DNA of 64,000 nt from Ovis canadensis (GCF_042477335.2 NC_091255.1:28808501-28872500); one strand, 5' to 3'. Positions 25,185 to 35,900 are shown, numbered from the stretch's first letter. The notes: generated by a model not told the origin, from the letters alone. Numbers and translations: made by a program.

Positions 25185-25682
25185 CCACCCTCCGCTGTCT
25201 TTTCCACGGCATCCCCGCCCAAGCTGCTGGCGGGAGCCGCTAACCAGAACTGCCTGCAAGGCCTGGGGCCAGGCTTGGACACCCATAGGCTGACTGACTG
25301 CTGACTGGCCTGGCCGAGTCTGCACCACATCTACCGTGTCATGGCTTCCTGCTGGAGCCTTCCTCCTTCAGCCTGCCTTAGCTGGGTTCCCAGGTGGTTC
25401 CTCTGCTTGGGGCTATAGCTACTTGGGTCTTAGAAGCTGGCCCTTTGGTGCAGAGCACTGCTTCCCACTGGCTTCCCCAGGGCCCAGAGTCTCTGCGTTG
25501 CCAGTTTTCAGCCAAGAAGAGACCTTTTCCCTCTCCGCTCAGTTCGTCCACCTGGCAGCTGTGTAAGGACCCATGTGTCCTAAGTGAGGTAGTGCCCCCC
25601 ATCTACTCCTCAAATCCTTGATCCCTCCCATGCCACCCCGTCTCCAGTCTCAAATGTGAATAAAGTTCAAAGACAAACATTC
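25185..25682 (+). other. ERAL1: ERAL1 3' UTR with poly(A) signal
   Basis: Untranslated sequence after the ERAL1 stop. A canonical AATAAA lies at 25659-25664 followed by a T/G-rich stretch, so cleavage is expected near 25680. The UTR is about 0.5 kb and ends roughly 135 bp before the mir-451 hairpin on the other strand, so the two transcription units converge here. Confidence 0.85.
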
Positions 25683-25816
25683 TGGTTCTCATCTTTATTT
25701 AGAACAGGAAAGAGAAAACTCTCCCATTCCCTCACCCCCACCCCGTGGTCTGAGCTGGAGCCTCCCTCCCTTTGGTAGTCTGCTCCAGGGATCCGAGAAG
25801 TCTTCTTGGCACATTT

Positions 25817-25887
25817 TCTGGGTGCAGCAAGAGAACCGTTACCATTACTAAACTCAGTAATGGTAACGGTTTCCTCGCCACCCCAAG
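25817..25887 (-). ncRNA. MIR451: microRNA precursor mir-451
   Basis: A minus-strand hairpin of about 71 nt. The mature guide AAACCGTTACCATTACTGAG(TT) is encoded at 25851-25872 (reverse complement of the given strand) and is identical to the human miR-451 I remember. The two arms pair almost perfectly around a tiny loop: GTTACCATTACT on one arm is answered by AGTAATGGTAAC on the other. Family knowledge: the stem is too short for Dicer; Drosha releases it and AGO2 slices the 3' arm, giving the erythroid miR-451. It shares its transcript with mir-144, about 90 bp upstream in the transcription direction. Confidence 0.95.
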
Positions 25888-25977
25888 TGCCCTGGTGGTC
25901 GGCAGGCTGTGACAGGCAGAGCAGTGAGCGTGGTGGGCTTCCAGCAAGCCCTGGCCTCCTCCGCTGGCTCCAGAGCT

Positions 25978-26064
25978 GGGAGCACCCGGACGAGTACATC
26001 ATCTATACTGTAGTATCTCATCACAAACTTACAGTATATGATGATATCCCAGTCAGGGCCCTGC
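25978..26064 (-). ncRNA. MIR144: microRNA precursor mir-144
   Basis: A minus-strand hairpin of about 86 nt. The 3p guide TACAGTATAGATGATGTACT is the reverse complement of 25993-26012; the 5p strand starting GGATATCATCATATACTGTA is the reverse complement of 26028-26049. Both match the human microRNA I remember, with only loop and basal-stem differences. It lies about 90 bp upstream of mir-451 on the same strand, consistent with one primary transcript. Family knowledge: miR-144/451 is induced by GATA-1 in red-cell precursors and supports erythroid maturation and oxidative-stress resistance. Confidence 0.95.
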
Positions 26065-26114
26065 GGGAGGCGCAGGGAGCATGACTCAGAGAGCACGGGG
26101 GCAGAGAAAGCCAG

Positions 26115-26182
26115 GCATAGGGGCGGAGCAGGACAGGGCCAGGCTGGACACAGAGCTCCCCACTCCCTGGGAGACATCTCGA
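26115..26182 (-). ncRNA. possible degenerate mir-4732 ortholog
   Basis: In human a third hairpin, mir-4732, sits directly upstream of mir-144. At the equivalent place here the minus strand reads GTGTCCAGCCTGGCCCTGTC followed by CTGCTCCGCCCC, close to the human 3' arm, and a 5' side with AGGGAGTGGGGAGCT. Pairing of the two arms looks weaker than in human, so this may be a relic rather than a working microRNA. The assignment rests on memory of the human precursor and on position. Confidence 0.3.
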
Positions 26183-26399
26183 CTCTGATCAAGGACACCC
26201 TGAAGGGGACTGATCCAAAGAGCCTTTCAGAGCTAGGGTCTGTTGAGAACTTAGGGACCCAGCGCTGGTGTGAAACAAGCCAAAGATCACAATGAAGCCG
26301 AAGATTCCCTCTGATCAGACCCACAAGCAGACAGAGCCAGAGGAGGAACACTTACCTGGAGCTGAAACTGCAGACCAAGGAGGCCTTTAGAAGTAGGGA

Positions 26400-26515
26400 G
26401 GCCCTGTCCCTGCCTCTCCACACTAGCTGCTCCCTTTTTAATGCACCCGCTGGCCCCTCCCCTTGGGTGGGGTACCTTTCCCCGGGCTCTGTAAGGCTCT
26501 ATCTCTTAACCCTTT
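26400..26515 (-). promoter_or_regulatory. candidate promoter of the mir-144/451 primary transcript
   Basis: On the minus strand, from upstream to downstream: a GATA motif AGATAG (26499-26504), a CCCCACCC box of KLF type (26465-26472), then a TATA-like ATTAAAAA (about 26433-26442). This order, some 340-440 bp upstream of mir-144, is what an erythroid promoter would look like and suggests a start near 26405. It is a motif reading, not a measured promoter. Confidence 0.5.
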
Positions 26516-26744
26516 CCTTGCTAGTCTCCTTGGACTGAGGATCATCGGCCTTTCTTCCCATTAGGCCCTTTGTCACATACTCTTTTATGGAGTTTGTTAA
26601 GCTTAGGAGCCACCCTCCACTCTCATCCCCATGAAACTGGTCACCCATCTGCTGGGAGGAGAAAAAAAAAACCTCACCCCAGCCATCCTTTAGGGCTTAA
26701 TGACTGATCAGAGCCCTGGGAAGATAGTGGGGGTGGGTTCCAGT

Positions 26745-26950
26745 GTTAGGAATGTAAAGAATCCTCCTGGCAATGCAGAAGACTTAAGAGACATGGGTTC
26801 AATCCCTGGGTTGGGAAGATCTCCTGGAGAAGGGAATGGCAACCCACTCCAGTATTCTTGCCTGGAGAATTTCATGGACAGAGGAGCCTGGCAGGCTATA
26901 GTCCGTGGGATCACAAAGAATTGGACACAACTGAAGCACCTAAGCATGCA
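26745..26950 (+). mobile_element. Bov-tA SINE
   Basis: Forward Bov-tA (AATGGCAACCCACTCCAGTA, GAATTGGACACAACTGAAGC). Confidence 0.88.
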
Positions 26951-27647
26951 TGTTAGTTTGAATCTCTGTAAGGCAGGGGGAGTCCTGACAGTTGGATTTG
27001 GGGGCAAGCTCTGACCTAAATTCCAGTCCCCAGGCCCCTTCTATGTTTCTGCTGAACCTAAGAAGGCCAGAGCCCTTGCCAACCTCTGCCATGTCAAGGT
27101 CCTGTAAGTGGAAGTTCCTCTGCTGGGAGATGTGAGGGCAATTGAATCCCAAGTTCATGTGGGAGCCAGCCTAGGAATGGGTAGGGGCCTGTTCTTCAAA
27201 TCTCATGGCCCCTAGGGTGAGAGCCTGGCCGTATTGGTTCTCTGCCTCTGGGGAAGGTGAGACTCTTGGGGTAGCAACTTCTCAAAGCGGGGCCTCTGTA
27301 ACTTGGACTCCCATTCTGGGGAACACATGGGCCTCTCTGCTTCCTCTCCTTCCTCCCTCCTAGACCATCTGGTATGTGTGCTGGGAGGCAGTTACACCCC
27401 TCTGCGGGGGCAGATGAGGCCACGATGGGGAACGAGAGGGAGAGACTCAACCTTCTTTTGGTTTCTTGGAGGTGTTTTACCTCCTGTCGCAGAACCTTGG
27501 CACATGCTCTTCCCTATTTGGCACAATCTTCCCTCCTTTCTTGCCTCCTTAACTCCTGTTCTGTCTTTAGATCTTGAAGTGTTATCTCTGCAGGAAAGTC
27601 TTCCCTGGCTAAATTCCCCTGTTGCGGGCTCACCTATTTGTGTGGTA

Positions 27648-27870
27648 TATGTTGCTCCGGTCGTGTCTGACTCTTTACGACCCCATGGACAGAGGACCCC
27701 ATGGGCAGTCTGTAGCCCGCCAGGCTCCTCTGTCCATAGGATTCTCCAGGCAAGATTACTGGAGTGGGTTGCCATTCCCTCCTCAATGCATCTTCCCAAC
27801 CCAGCGATCGAACCCGGGTCTCCCGCATTGCAAGTGGATTCTCTACTGTATGAGCCACCAGGGAAGACCC
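27648..27870 (-). mobile_element. Bov-tA SINE with a small internal duplication
   Basis: Reverse Bov-tA; the segment GACCCCATGG...CAG occurs twice near 27679-27707, an internal copy of about 20 bp not found in its neighbours. Confidence 0.85.
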
Positions 27871-27969
27871 TCTGCCACAGAGCAGTGACTAAATAAACGT
27901 TCCTGTCGAATGACTGATGTTATGTGGGGGCGGGGAGAGACTTCGACCTAAGGAGGCAGACAGACAAAG

Positions 27970-28120
27970 CTGTGGCTGTCTCAGGCAAGTCATTTTCTTG
28001 GACAGTCCCCATTCCCTTTTGTAAAAGGGAATAATAGCAGTCCCCAGTTTGCAGAGTCGTGAAAGCTAAGTGATGAGCTGCTGGTCAAGCACTTAGCACT
28101 GTGCTAGTCCTGGCCCACAG
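27970..28120 (+). mobile_element. MIR SINE fragment
   Basis: Forward MIR traces (CTCAGGCAAGTCATTTTC, GTAAAAGGGAATAATAGCAG). Confidence 0.5.
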
Positions 28121-28126
28121 GGACTT

Positions 28127-28335
28127 TGTTGTTGTTTAGTTGCTAAGTCGTGTCCAATTCTTTTTGACCTCATGGACTGTAGCCCTCCAGGCTCCTCTGT
28201 CCATGAAATTCTCCAGGCAATACTGTAGTGGATTGCCATTTCCTTCTCCAGGAGATCTTCCCCATCCTGGGATCAAACCCCAGTCTCCTGCATTATAGCT
28301 GGATTCTTTACTGCAGAACCACCAGGGAAGCCTTT
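28127..28335 (-). mobile_element. Bov-tA SINE
   Basis: Reverse Bov-tA beginning at a TTGTTGTTG tail remnant and ending ACCACCAGGGAAGCC. Confidence 0.88.
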
Positions 28336-28626
28336 AAACAAGTTAATTTCCACCTCATGCCCTGCCCCCAGGGGCTCACTGAAGACCACAGGTGAGTCCT
28401 GTCATTGAACAGCTGAAAACTCAGCAAATACTCTTGAAAGCAGCTAGAGGCCATTAAGGACATCCAGGTTTAGAGATAACAGGCCTCAGGTGACAGCCCC
28501 GATCCCATTGTTCCAGCTCTGTGGCTTTGGAGCCAGTGTTCCTCTCTTCATTTTCCCCATATGTGAGATAGGCGCTTTCCACACTGAGCTCACGTGGCGG
28601 TTACAAGGATTAAGTGAGCACTCATG

Positions 28627-29575
28627 TCAGACTGGACATGGAACAACAACTGGTTCCAAATTGGGAAAGGAGTATATCAAGGCTGTATATTGTCAACCTG
28701 CTTATTTAACTTATATGCAGAGTACATCATGAGAAACACTGGGCTGGAAGAAGCACAAGCTGGAGTCAAGATTGCTAGGAGAAATATCAATAACCTCAGA
28801 TTTACAGATGACACCACTTTTATGGCAGAAAGCAAGGAACTAAAGAGCCTCTTGATGAAAGTGAAAGAGGAGAGTGAAAAAGTTGGCTTAAAACTCAACA
28901 TTGAGAAAACTAAGATCATGGCAACTGGTCCCATCACTTCATGGCAAATAGATTGGGAAACAGTGGAAACAGTGACAGACTTTATTTTGGGGGGCTCCCA
29001 AATCACTGCAGATGGTGACTGCAGCCATGAAATTAAAAGATGCTTGCTCCTTGGAAGAAAAGTTGTGACCAAACTAGACAGCATATTAAAAAGCAGAGAC
29101 ATTACTTTTCCAACAAAAGTCCGTCTGGTCAAAGCTATGGTTTTTCCAGTAGTCATGGATGGATGTGAGAGTTGAACCATAAAGCTAAACACAGAAGAAT
29201 TGATGCTTTTGAACTGTGGTGTTAGAGAAGACTCTTGAGATAAGTCTCTTGGACTGCAAGGAGATCCAACCAGTCCATCCTAAAGGAGATCAGTCCTGAA
29301 TATTCACTGGAAGAACCGATGCTGACACTGAAGCTCCAATCCTTTGGCCAACTGATGTGAAGAACTGACTCATTGGAAAAGCCCCTGATGCTGGGAAAGA
29401 TTGAAGGTGGGAGGAGAAGGGGATGACAGAGGATGAGATGGTTGGATGGCATCACTGACTCAATGGACATGAGTTTGGTAAGCTCCGGGAGCTGGTGATG
29501 GACAGGGAAGTCTGGCGTGCTGCGGTCCATGGGGTTGCAAAGAGTCAGACATGACTGAGTGACTGAACTGAACAT
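28627..29575 (+). mobile_element. BovB LINE 3' fragment
   Basis: 5'-truncated BovB of about 950 bp from the reverse transcriptase fingers/palm to the 3' tail. The catalytic YADD is FTDD and the frame is broken near 29176, so it is inactive. It lies between the mir-144/451 cluster and the candidate enhancer, lengthening that spacing. Confidence 0.92.
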
Positions 29576-32337
29576 GTCAAACACCCAGATCGGAGCCCAG
29601 CACCCATGAGCCCCTGTCAGCTTTCTTCCCTCCATCCCCATTTCACTCGCTTGCTGTGGGACTGCAGGCTAAGTGCCACATTTCTGAACTTTGTCGGTCG
29701 TATACATCTTACCAAGTTGCAAGAATTAAGTGAGAAGTGTGGGTAAGAAGCCTTCACAGACCCAGGTGCTTTACCCAGTAAGGAATTCCCCTTGTCTACT
29801 CCTGCCTTTCTGGACCCTCACTTCCTGGTCCCGTGACCCTAAAGATAGTCCAGGCTCCCCTCCCAGAGTCAAGGCTTCAGGCACTGGGCCAAATTCAGGC
29901 CACTCACTGCCTAGGTTTCTACTTAGACCCTGGGGGCCAAGTCCAAGGGTGAGCATGGACAGAACTCAGGGATCCTGGAGGTAGTGGAGAGAGATATCTC
30001 CCCCATCCAGAGACCTTGTGACTGTGGCCCTGAGCTGGGGTGGAGGGTGCTGCCATCAGGGTGTGGGCTGACGGAGAGTCGGAGCCTGGGTGGGGTAGTT
30101 TGATTAGCAGACTCGGGGCTATCAGGGGTGGGGGCCTTTCTTCTTATCAGGAGCTTGCAGGGGCCACAGTAGAAGCTGAGGACACTTTGTTCTGAGGGCT
30201 GTCTCCTGGATGGCTGCTTTTCCATCCCTCTGCCTCCATACAGCCTTGAGGGGAGTTAGAGCAGGGTCCTTCTCCCTTTCTGCAGGTCGCAGAAACACCT
30301 GGCAACCAGCATAGGGTTGGGGAATTCATTTCTGGTCCTTAGGCCAAGGCTTGTATGTTAACTGCTTTTGCTTCAGACTGCTGCTTCAGGGCTCTCCCGA
30401 GACCGAGGTGGGCTGGTCTGGGACCTTCCAAAGTCTGGTTCCGATTCCCGCCACTGCAGCTTTTAACCTTTGACTCTTGTTTTGGCCTTCTTTAGATGAA
30501 GTTCTGAAACTCAGCATATGCTGAGTGATGAAATTAAGGATGGTCAGATCTGTAAGAGTGCTTCAAAATCATGGGTTCAAGTCTCTCTTTTCTACAGAAG
30601 AGGAAACTCAGGGCCAGAGGAGGGGCGGGTATCACCCAAAGCTTTAGGGTCCCCTCCACCTCACAGCATCAGGGGACCCAGAACCCTATGAGAAACAGGC
30701 AGGCAGGAGCCGGTACCCACAGACACAGACATACACACAGTCTCACACAGACGTACATGGCACACAGGTATGATGCCTGCACAGACACACAACACACAGA
30801 GATGCACATTTTTAAAAAATGGACTCAGCTAGTAAAATTACTCTTAATTTCCTCTCGGTTGTTTTACTAAGTTTTGTAAAATTGGCAGTTTCGTACAAAG
30901 ATACAAGAAGGCCAAAATATGTCATTCAATGTTTCACAGCACAGAGAGTTAGCATCAAAGCTCGTCTTAGAACCAAGGACTTTGAGAAGTTCTGGGACAT
31001 TCTGGCTCTCCTGTATTGCTTTAGAAACAGGAGGCCCAAAGCAAGAGCCTGGTGTGGTTCTAGGATTTTCACAGATGTGACAAGAAAAGCTAGAAAACTG
31101 AGCAAATCCTTACTTTCCGGGTTGGGCTTGCGATCTGGGGCTTTGTTGGAGATTACTGCCGGTGATTGCTTTTTATTCCGCCTTGGTTTCATCTTGACCG
31201 GCCTGTGAAGCTTCTCCTAACCCTCCCTGATGACTGCCCCTGTGTCCAGGCCTGGACCTGCTCTGTTTTCCTCATCACACTGTGAGAATTCGTCTGATCC
31301 CTTATTTGCCCCCTAACGACTCTACAAGTGGGCACCTTGTCTGATTCTTCTCTGTGGCCCCAGCACCCTTCGTGGGCCTTATCCTGAGAGGTGCTCAGAG
31401 AAACTCTGACATTGAAGAGATGCCCTGCAGACAACGAGCAGTGTGTGCTTATGTTCTCAACACGTTCCCTTACACACTGTAAGCCTGTTGGCCCCACGAG
31501 CAAGCACACGAGGTGAGCAACAAACTCAGGTGTGGCGGGTCCTAGCAATGGCTTCCCTGGGGGCTTTGCCACCATCCATCAGTCTCCAAAAGATGACTGC
31601 CTGCCAATGTTATAACAGAGAAACTGAAGCTCCAGGAGGAAACTCAGGGCCCTGGGTCACACAGTAGTTAGGAAAACAGGCAGGACAGCAACCCCACTCT
31701 CCAAATTCTAGATCCCTGACTCCAGGCCCAAAGCTGCTATGAATGAGGTTGATTTCGTGTGTGCATCTGTGGGGCCTTTCAGAGTCTCAGATGCAGTGGA
31801 ATCAGACCTGAGCTTTGCCATTTACCTACTAAGCACATGGCTTACTTCATCCCTCAGGATGAGCTTCAGCCTCCTCATCTCTAAACTGGGGCCGACCTTG
31901 GGAAGACTCAGTGAAAGAGTGTGTGGGAAGCTCCCCATGAAGCCAGGATTCCCTCCCAGCTTCTGCTTCCTCAGATCCTCCCACCCATCCCACCCCTTGT
32001 TTAGCCTCTTCCACACCTGCTCTTGGTCACCTCCAACCCACCAACATTCCTCTCTCCTTTCTTTGACCTCCTGTGGTTCCTGAAGTGGGCCCTCGCATGG
32101 AGCTCACTGCCCTGGACTCACAGTCCAGGCCATCTGCCGCTTGAACCAGAACCTCAGCCTGTACTGTTCAGGGGTCGTGCCTGAGAAGTCTTAACTTTCC
32201 TCCCTGACCACCAGCCCAGGACTGACGCAGAGCCAGAGGGCAAAGCATGGCATTGGATCCGTCAGAGCCCAGGCTCCTTCGCAACCTACCAAGTGGGCCT
32301 GGGCCCCGCCCAACTCGTGGAAACTTGCCTTCCTTAG
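29576..32337. other. non-coding stretch between mir-144/451 and FLOT2
   Basis: Mostly single-copy sequence with no exon I can support. It contains the GATA-motif cluster at 30.1 kb, short MIR scraps (about 30560-30640, 31610-31690, 31790-31880) and a CA/CACACAG-rich stretch at about 30720-30800. Confidence 0.5.
30100..30175. promoter_or_regulatory. candidate erythroid enhancer (paired GATA plus E-box half site)
   Basis: Two GATA motifs on the minus strand, TGATAG (30119-30124) and TGATAA (30144-30149), lie 25 bp apart with a G-rich CACCC-type run between them. The second forms a CTG-N8-TGATAA arrangement (30144-30160), the composite bound by TAL1/GATA1 complexes. It is about 4.1 kb upstream of mir-144. 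Removing the ruminant-specific inserts in between (about 1.6 kb) leaves about 2.5 kb, close to where I recall a GATA-1-bound element in mouse (about 2.8 kb upstream). Confidence 0.4.
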
Positions 32338-32573
32338 TAAGAAAGAAAGAAAGAGAGAAAGAGAGAAAGTGAAGTCGCTCAGTCATGCCTGACTCTTTGC
32401 GATCCCATGGATGGCAGCCTGCACCAAGCTCCTCCGTCCATGGGATTTTCAAGGCAAGAGTACTGGAGTGGGTCTCCATTTCCTTCTCCAGGGAATCTTC
32501 CCAACCCAGGGATCGAACCCAGGTCTCTCACATTGTAGACGAACGCTTTACCGTCTGAGCCACCAGGGAAAAC
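32338..32573 (-). mobile_element. Bov-tA SINE with (GAAA)n tail
   Basis: Reverse Bov-tA preceded on the left by (GAAA)n/(GAGA)n at 32338-32370. Confidence 0.88.
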
Positions 32574-33856
32574 AGGCTTAGAAATGCCATCTTTTTCCTG
32601 ACTGTAGTACAGGTGAAATGAGACATAAAGATGAAAATTTGTAACCTGGAGCCTGCCTCATCGGTAACAGGAGATCAGCAAATGCCAGTCTCCTTCCCTT
32701 CAGGCTTTGCATGGCTTTTCCTGCTTGTCCTCCCCAGGGGGGCATGTTTAGCTGAGGCCTGCGTGCTCACTCACATACCTGCCAGGTATGCATGGGAGCT
32801 CACACCTGCTCAGGCTCACATTGAGGCAGAAATAGAAACTTCCTAGCCCATGCCTCCCTAGCTCTGTTCATTAGCTCCCACTTCTCTTGGTCAGTGGGAG
32901 GCCCCATGTCCAGACACAGGCCATGCCCACTTCTGTCTCCTGGCACCGTCCTGGAGGTGGCTGTTAGGTGGGGAAGCATCTCCAGGGAGCCTGGGTGTTC
33001 CTCCCTCCTCAAATCCTTCCCGCCATCAGCCTGGCCCCTGCCTCCCTCCCTCCCTGCCAGGACAACCTCTCTGCTTCACAGCTGCTGTGAAAGAGATAGG
33101 CAGCCTGAATTATCAGGCCGGAGGAGGCTCCCCATGGCAGCCCCCATCTCCACCCTGGCAAAGGTTCCAGGGCTTAACCCCCTCTGTGCTGGGCCCTCAC
33201 CCCGACTGAGTCTGGTTCCAGACTCTGGGGACAAGGCCTGGTTCTCCTCACTCGGGCAGGCATGATGACTCACCCTTCTCCCCTCCCCCTATCATTGCCC
33301 CTTTCATGTCTCCAGCATCCTTCAAGCCTCTTTCAGCAAGACCCCTGTCTTTTCCCAGGCCCCTCTGGTCATCTTCTCTGGCTAGCCAACTTCTCTGACA
33401 CGAAGGCTAAATAGGACCATCTCCTGGTTAGGGCCTGGTGCAGTTCACCCAGGCCTCCCTTTTCTGAAAGTCAGCAGGAAGTAGTGAAAAGAGAACAGGA
33501 GCCTCAGAGTCTGGGAGTCTGGCTTCCAGTTCTGGTTCTAGCTCAGACCCTGTGTGACCTCAGGCAAGTTTCTCTACATCCATGCCCCTTGGTGATTTCA
33601 TATAACGGAGGGCAGTAGCTCTTTTCACAGGGTTGACTTAGGGATTACATGAGAAAGCACACATATCATTTTAATAATCAGTTGGAAAACGAATTAAAAT
33701 CTGAAGAAAGAAATGCCTGCAAGAGGGCTTTATAAGCCAGCTACCAAGCAAAGGATACCAGCTCCTACACGCTAAGTGCTCATTAAGTGCCATACTTGAT
33801 GCGAACGTGAGCGCTATCATTCAGTCCTTATAACATCCCCACTACAGATGGCCCCA
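32574..33856. other. non-coding stretch, MIR fragments only
   Basis: No exon recognised. A forward MIR lies at about 33490-33690 (TGTGTGACCTCAGGCAAGTT) and a reverse MIR tail at about 33765-33850. Confidence 0.5.
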
Positions 33857-34115
33857 GGGCTTCCCAGGTACCTCAATAGTAAAGAATCCAACAACAACAA
33901 CAACAACAACAACAAAGTAAAGAATCCATCTGCCAATGCAGGAGATGGGAGAGTCACAGGAGATTCCTATTCCTGGGTCAAGAAGATCCCATGGAATAGG
34001 AAATGGCAACCCACTCCAGTATTCTCGCCTGGAGAATCCCAAGAACAGAGGAGCCTGGCGGGGGTACAGTTCATGGGGTCACAAAGAGTCGGACATGGCT
34101 CAGCATGTGTGCACG
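33857..34115 (+). mobile_element. Bov-tA SINE carrying an (AAC)n insert
   Basis: Forward Bov-tA whose 5' part contains AGTAAAGAATCCA twice (33878-33890 and 33916-33928), separated by eight AAC-type units. Confidence 0.88.
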
Positions 34116-34459
34116 ACACAGAGGTGGCCTCGCGCTCAATTTTGAACCTCTTCTCTTTACACCTACACTCATGCCTTCGTTGAGCTCATCTTGTCTCACA
34201 GCTTTAAATACTGTCTACACACTGAGTGACTCCCTAAGTCCTGTGTCCAAGCCAAGCCTCTCCCAGACACTAATGGGTAAAGTGAATCTCCTACTTGGCA
34301 AATTTCTCTAATAGGTACCTCAGACTTAACATGTTCAAAATCGAGGTCCTGATTCCACTTCAATTCAGTTCCTTCAACTATTTCTCCCATTTCAGTAAAT
34401 AACAGCTCCATTCTAGACCAGTCAAAAAACCTTGGAGGCAATTTATTCTTTTTTTTTTT

Positions 34460-35580
34460 TTTTAATTTCTAAAAACACTTTATTGAGGTGTAACTGACCA
34501 TAAACTGCACTGATTAAAAACGCATACTGTGGGACTTTCCTGGTGGTCTAGCATTTGAGACTCTGACTTCCACTGCAGGGGACACAGATTCAATCCCTCA
34601 TCAGGGAGCTAAGACCTCACATGCCATGCTGGGCAGCAAAAAAAAAAAAAAGCATAATTTGATAAGTTTGGACATATATATACACCCACTGAGACAATTT
34701 ATTCTTGAATTAACTGTTTTATTGAAGTACAATATATATTTTAGAAAAATGCGCAACTCATAAGTGAATTATCACAAAGTGAACACACCCATGCAACATG
34801 CATCCAGGTCAAGAAACAGCACGTTGCCAGGAGCCTCCTGTGTCCTCTCTCTGTTACTCCCCTCTTTCTCTCCAAAGGTGATTCTATCCTGACCTCTAAT
34901 GCTATAGATTAGCTTTGCCTGCTTTTTTGGATGTTGTACGATGGGATGAATCCTAATCACCTGCCCACTAGGGAACTCCCAGTATTCTTGTACATACATG
35001 TATGCATATATCTGCTGCGGTTGGAATGGTTGGGGCAAAGGGCATGCTTATGTTCAGGGGTGTGTGTGTGTGTGTTCAACTCTGCGATCCCATGGACTGT
35101 AGCCTGCCAGGCTCCTCTGCCCATGGAATTTTCCAGGCAAGTGTAGGTACTGTGGCGGCTCAGTGGTAAAAAAATCTGCCTGCCAATGCAGGAGATGCAG
35201 GAGATTTGGATCCCTGAGTCAGGAACATCCCCTGGAGAAAGCACACGGCAACCCACTCCCGTATTCTTGCCTGGAGAATCTCAAGGACAGAGAAGCCTGG
35301 TGAGCTGCAGTCCACGGGGTTGCAAGGAGTTGGACACAAATAAGCTCACACGCATGCACCTGTGCTATCTTCTGTCAAACAGGTTTTCACAGTGGTTGTA
35401 TTGATGTGCACTTCTTCAGGATGTGTGTGAAATTTCCAGTTGTTCCATATCCTTCCCTATGCTTGGTATTGTTGCTCTTTTCTATTTTAGTCATTCTGGT
35501 AGATGTGAAGTGGTATCTGTTATGGTTTGAATTTGCACTTCCTTGATGACTAATGAAGTTATGTGTGCTTGTCTCACTAT
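34460..35580 (-). mobile_element. old L1 fragment with several nested SINEs
   Basis: Reverse L1 sequence at about 34465-34525, 34680-34980 and 35355-35580 (TTCCATATCC...CTTGGTATTG, TAGTCATTCTGGTAGATGTG). It is interrupted by a forward CHR-2-type SINE (about 34530-34656), a reverse Bov-tA piece (about 35058-35142) and a forward Bov-tA (about 35150-35352). Confidence 0.65.
35058..35352. mobile_element. two Bov-tA SINEs in inverted orientation
   Basis: A reverse partial Bov-tA (35058-35142) directly meets a forward Bov-tA (35150-35352), forming inverted arms of about 80 bp. Confidence 0.75.
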
Positions 35581-35637
35581 TCATCACTGTGTAACAAATT
35601 ATCCCCAAATTTGGAAGCTTAAATAATTAATATGGTT

Positions 35638-35900
35638 TGGACTTCTCTGGTGGGCCCATGGTTAAGACTCTATGCTTCTACCGGAAGATCCCTTGGAGGA
35701 GGGCATGGCAACCCACTCCAGTATTCTTGCCTGGAGAATCCCATGGACAGAGAAGCCTGGCGGGCTACAGTCCATGGGGTCGCAGCGAGTCGGACACAAC
35801 TTAGCACATAGCATGCTTCCACTGCGGGGGGCATGGGTTGGATCCCTGGTCAGGAAACTAAGATCCTATATGCCTCTCAGCCTAAATAAATACATAAATA
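35638..35900 (+). mobile_element. CHR-2-type SINE with a Bov-tA inserted in it
   Basis: The CHR-2-type SINE starts at about 35638 (ACTTCTCTGGTGGGCC) and resumes at about 35816 (CTGCGGGGGGCATGGG). A 5'-truncated forward Bov-tA (about 35683-35814) sits between, with ATGCTTCTA/ATGCTTCCA as the probable target duplication. Confidence 0.75.

Noticed and set aside
30819-31208. 129-codon plus-strand frame in the miR-FLOT2 interval
   Set aside because: No recognisable domain, no flanking splice pattern and no supporting context.
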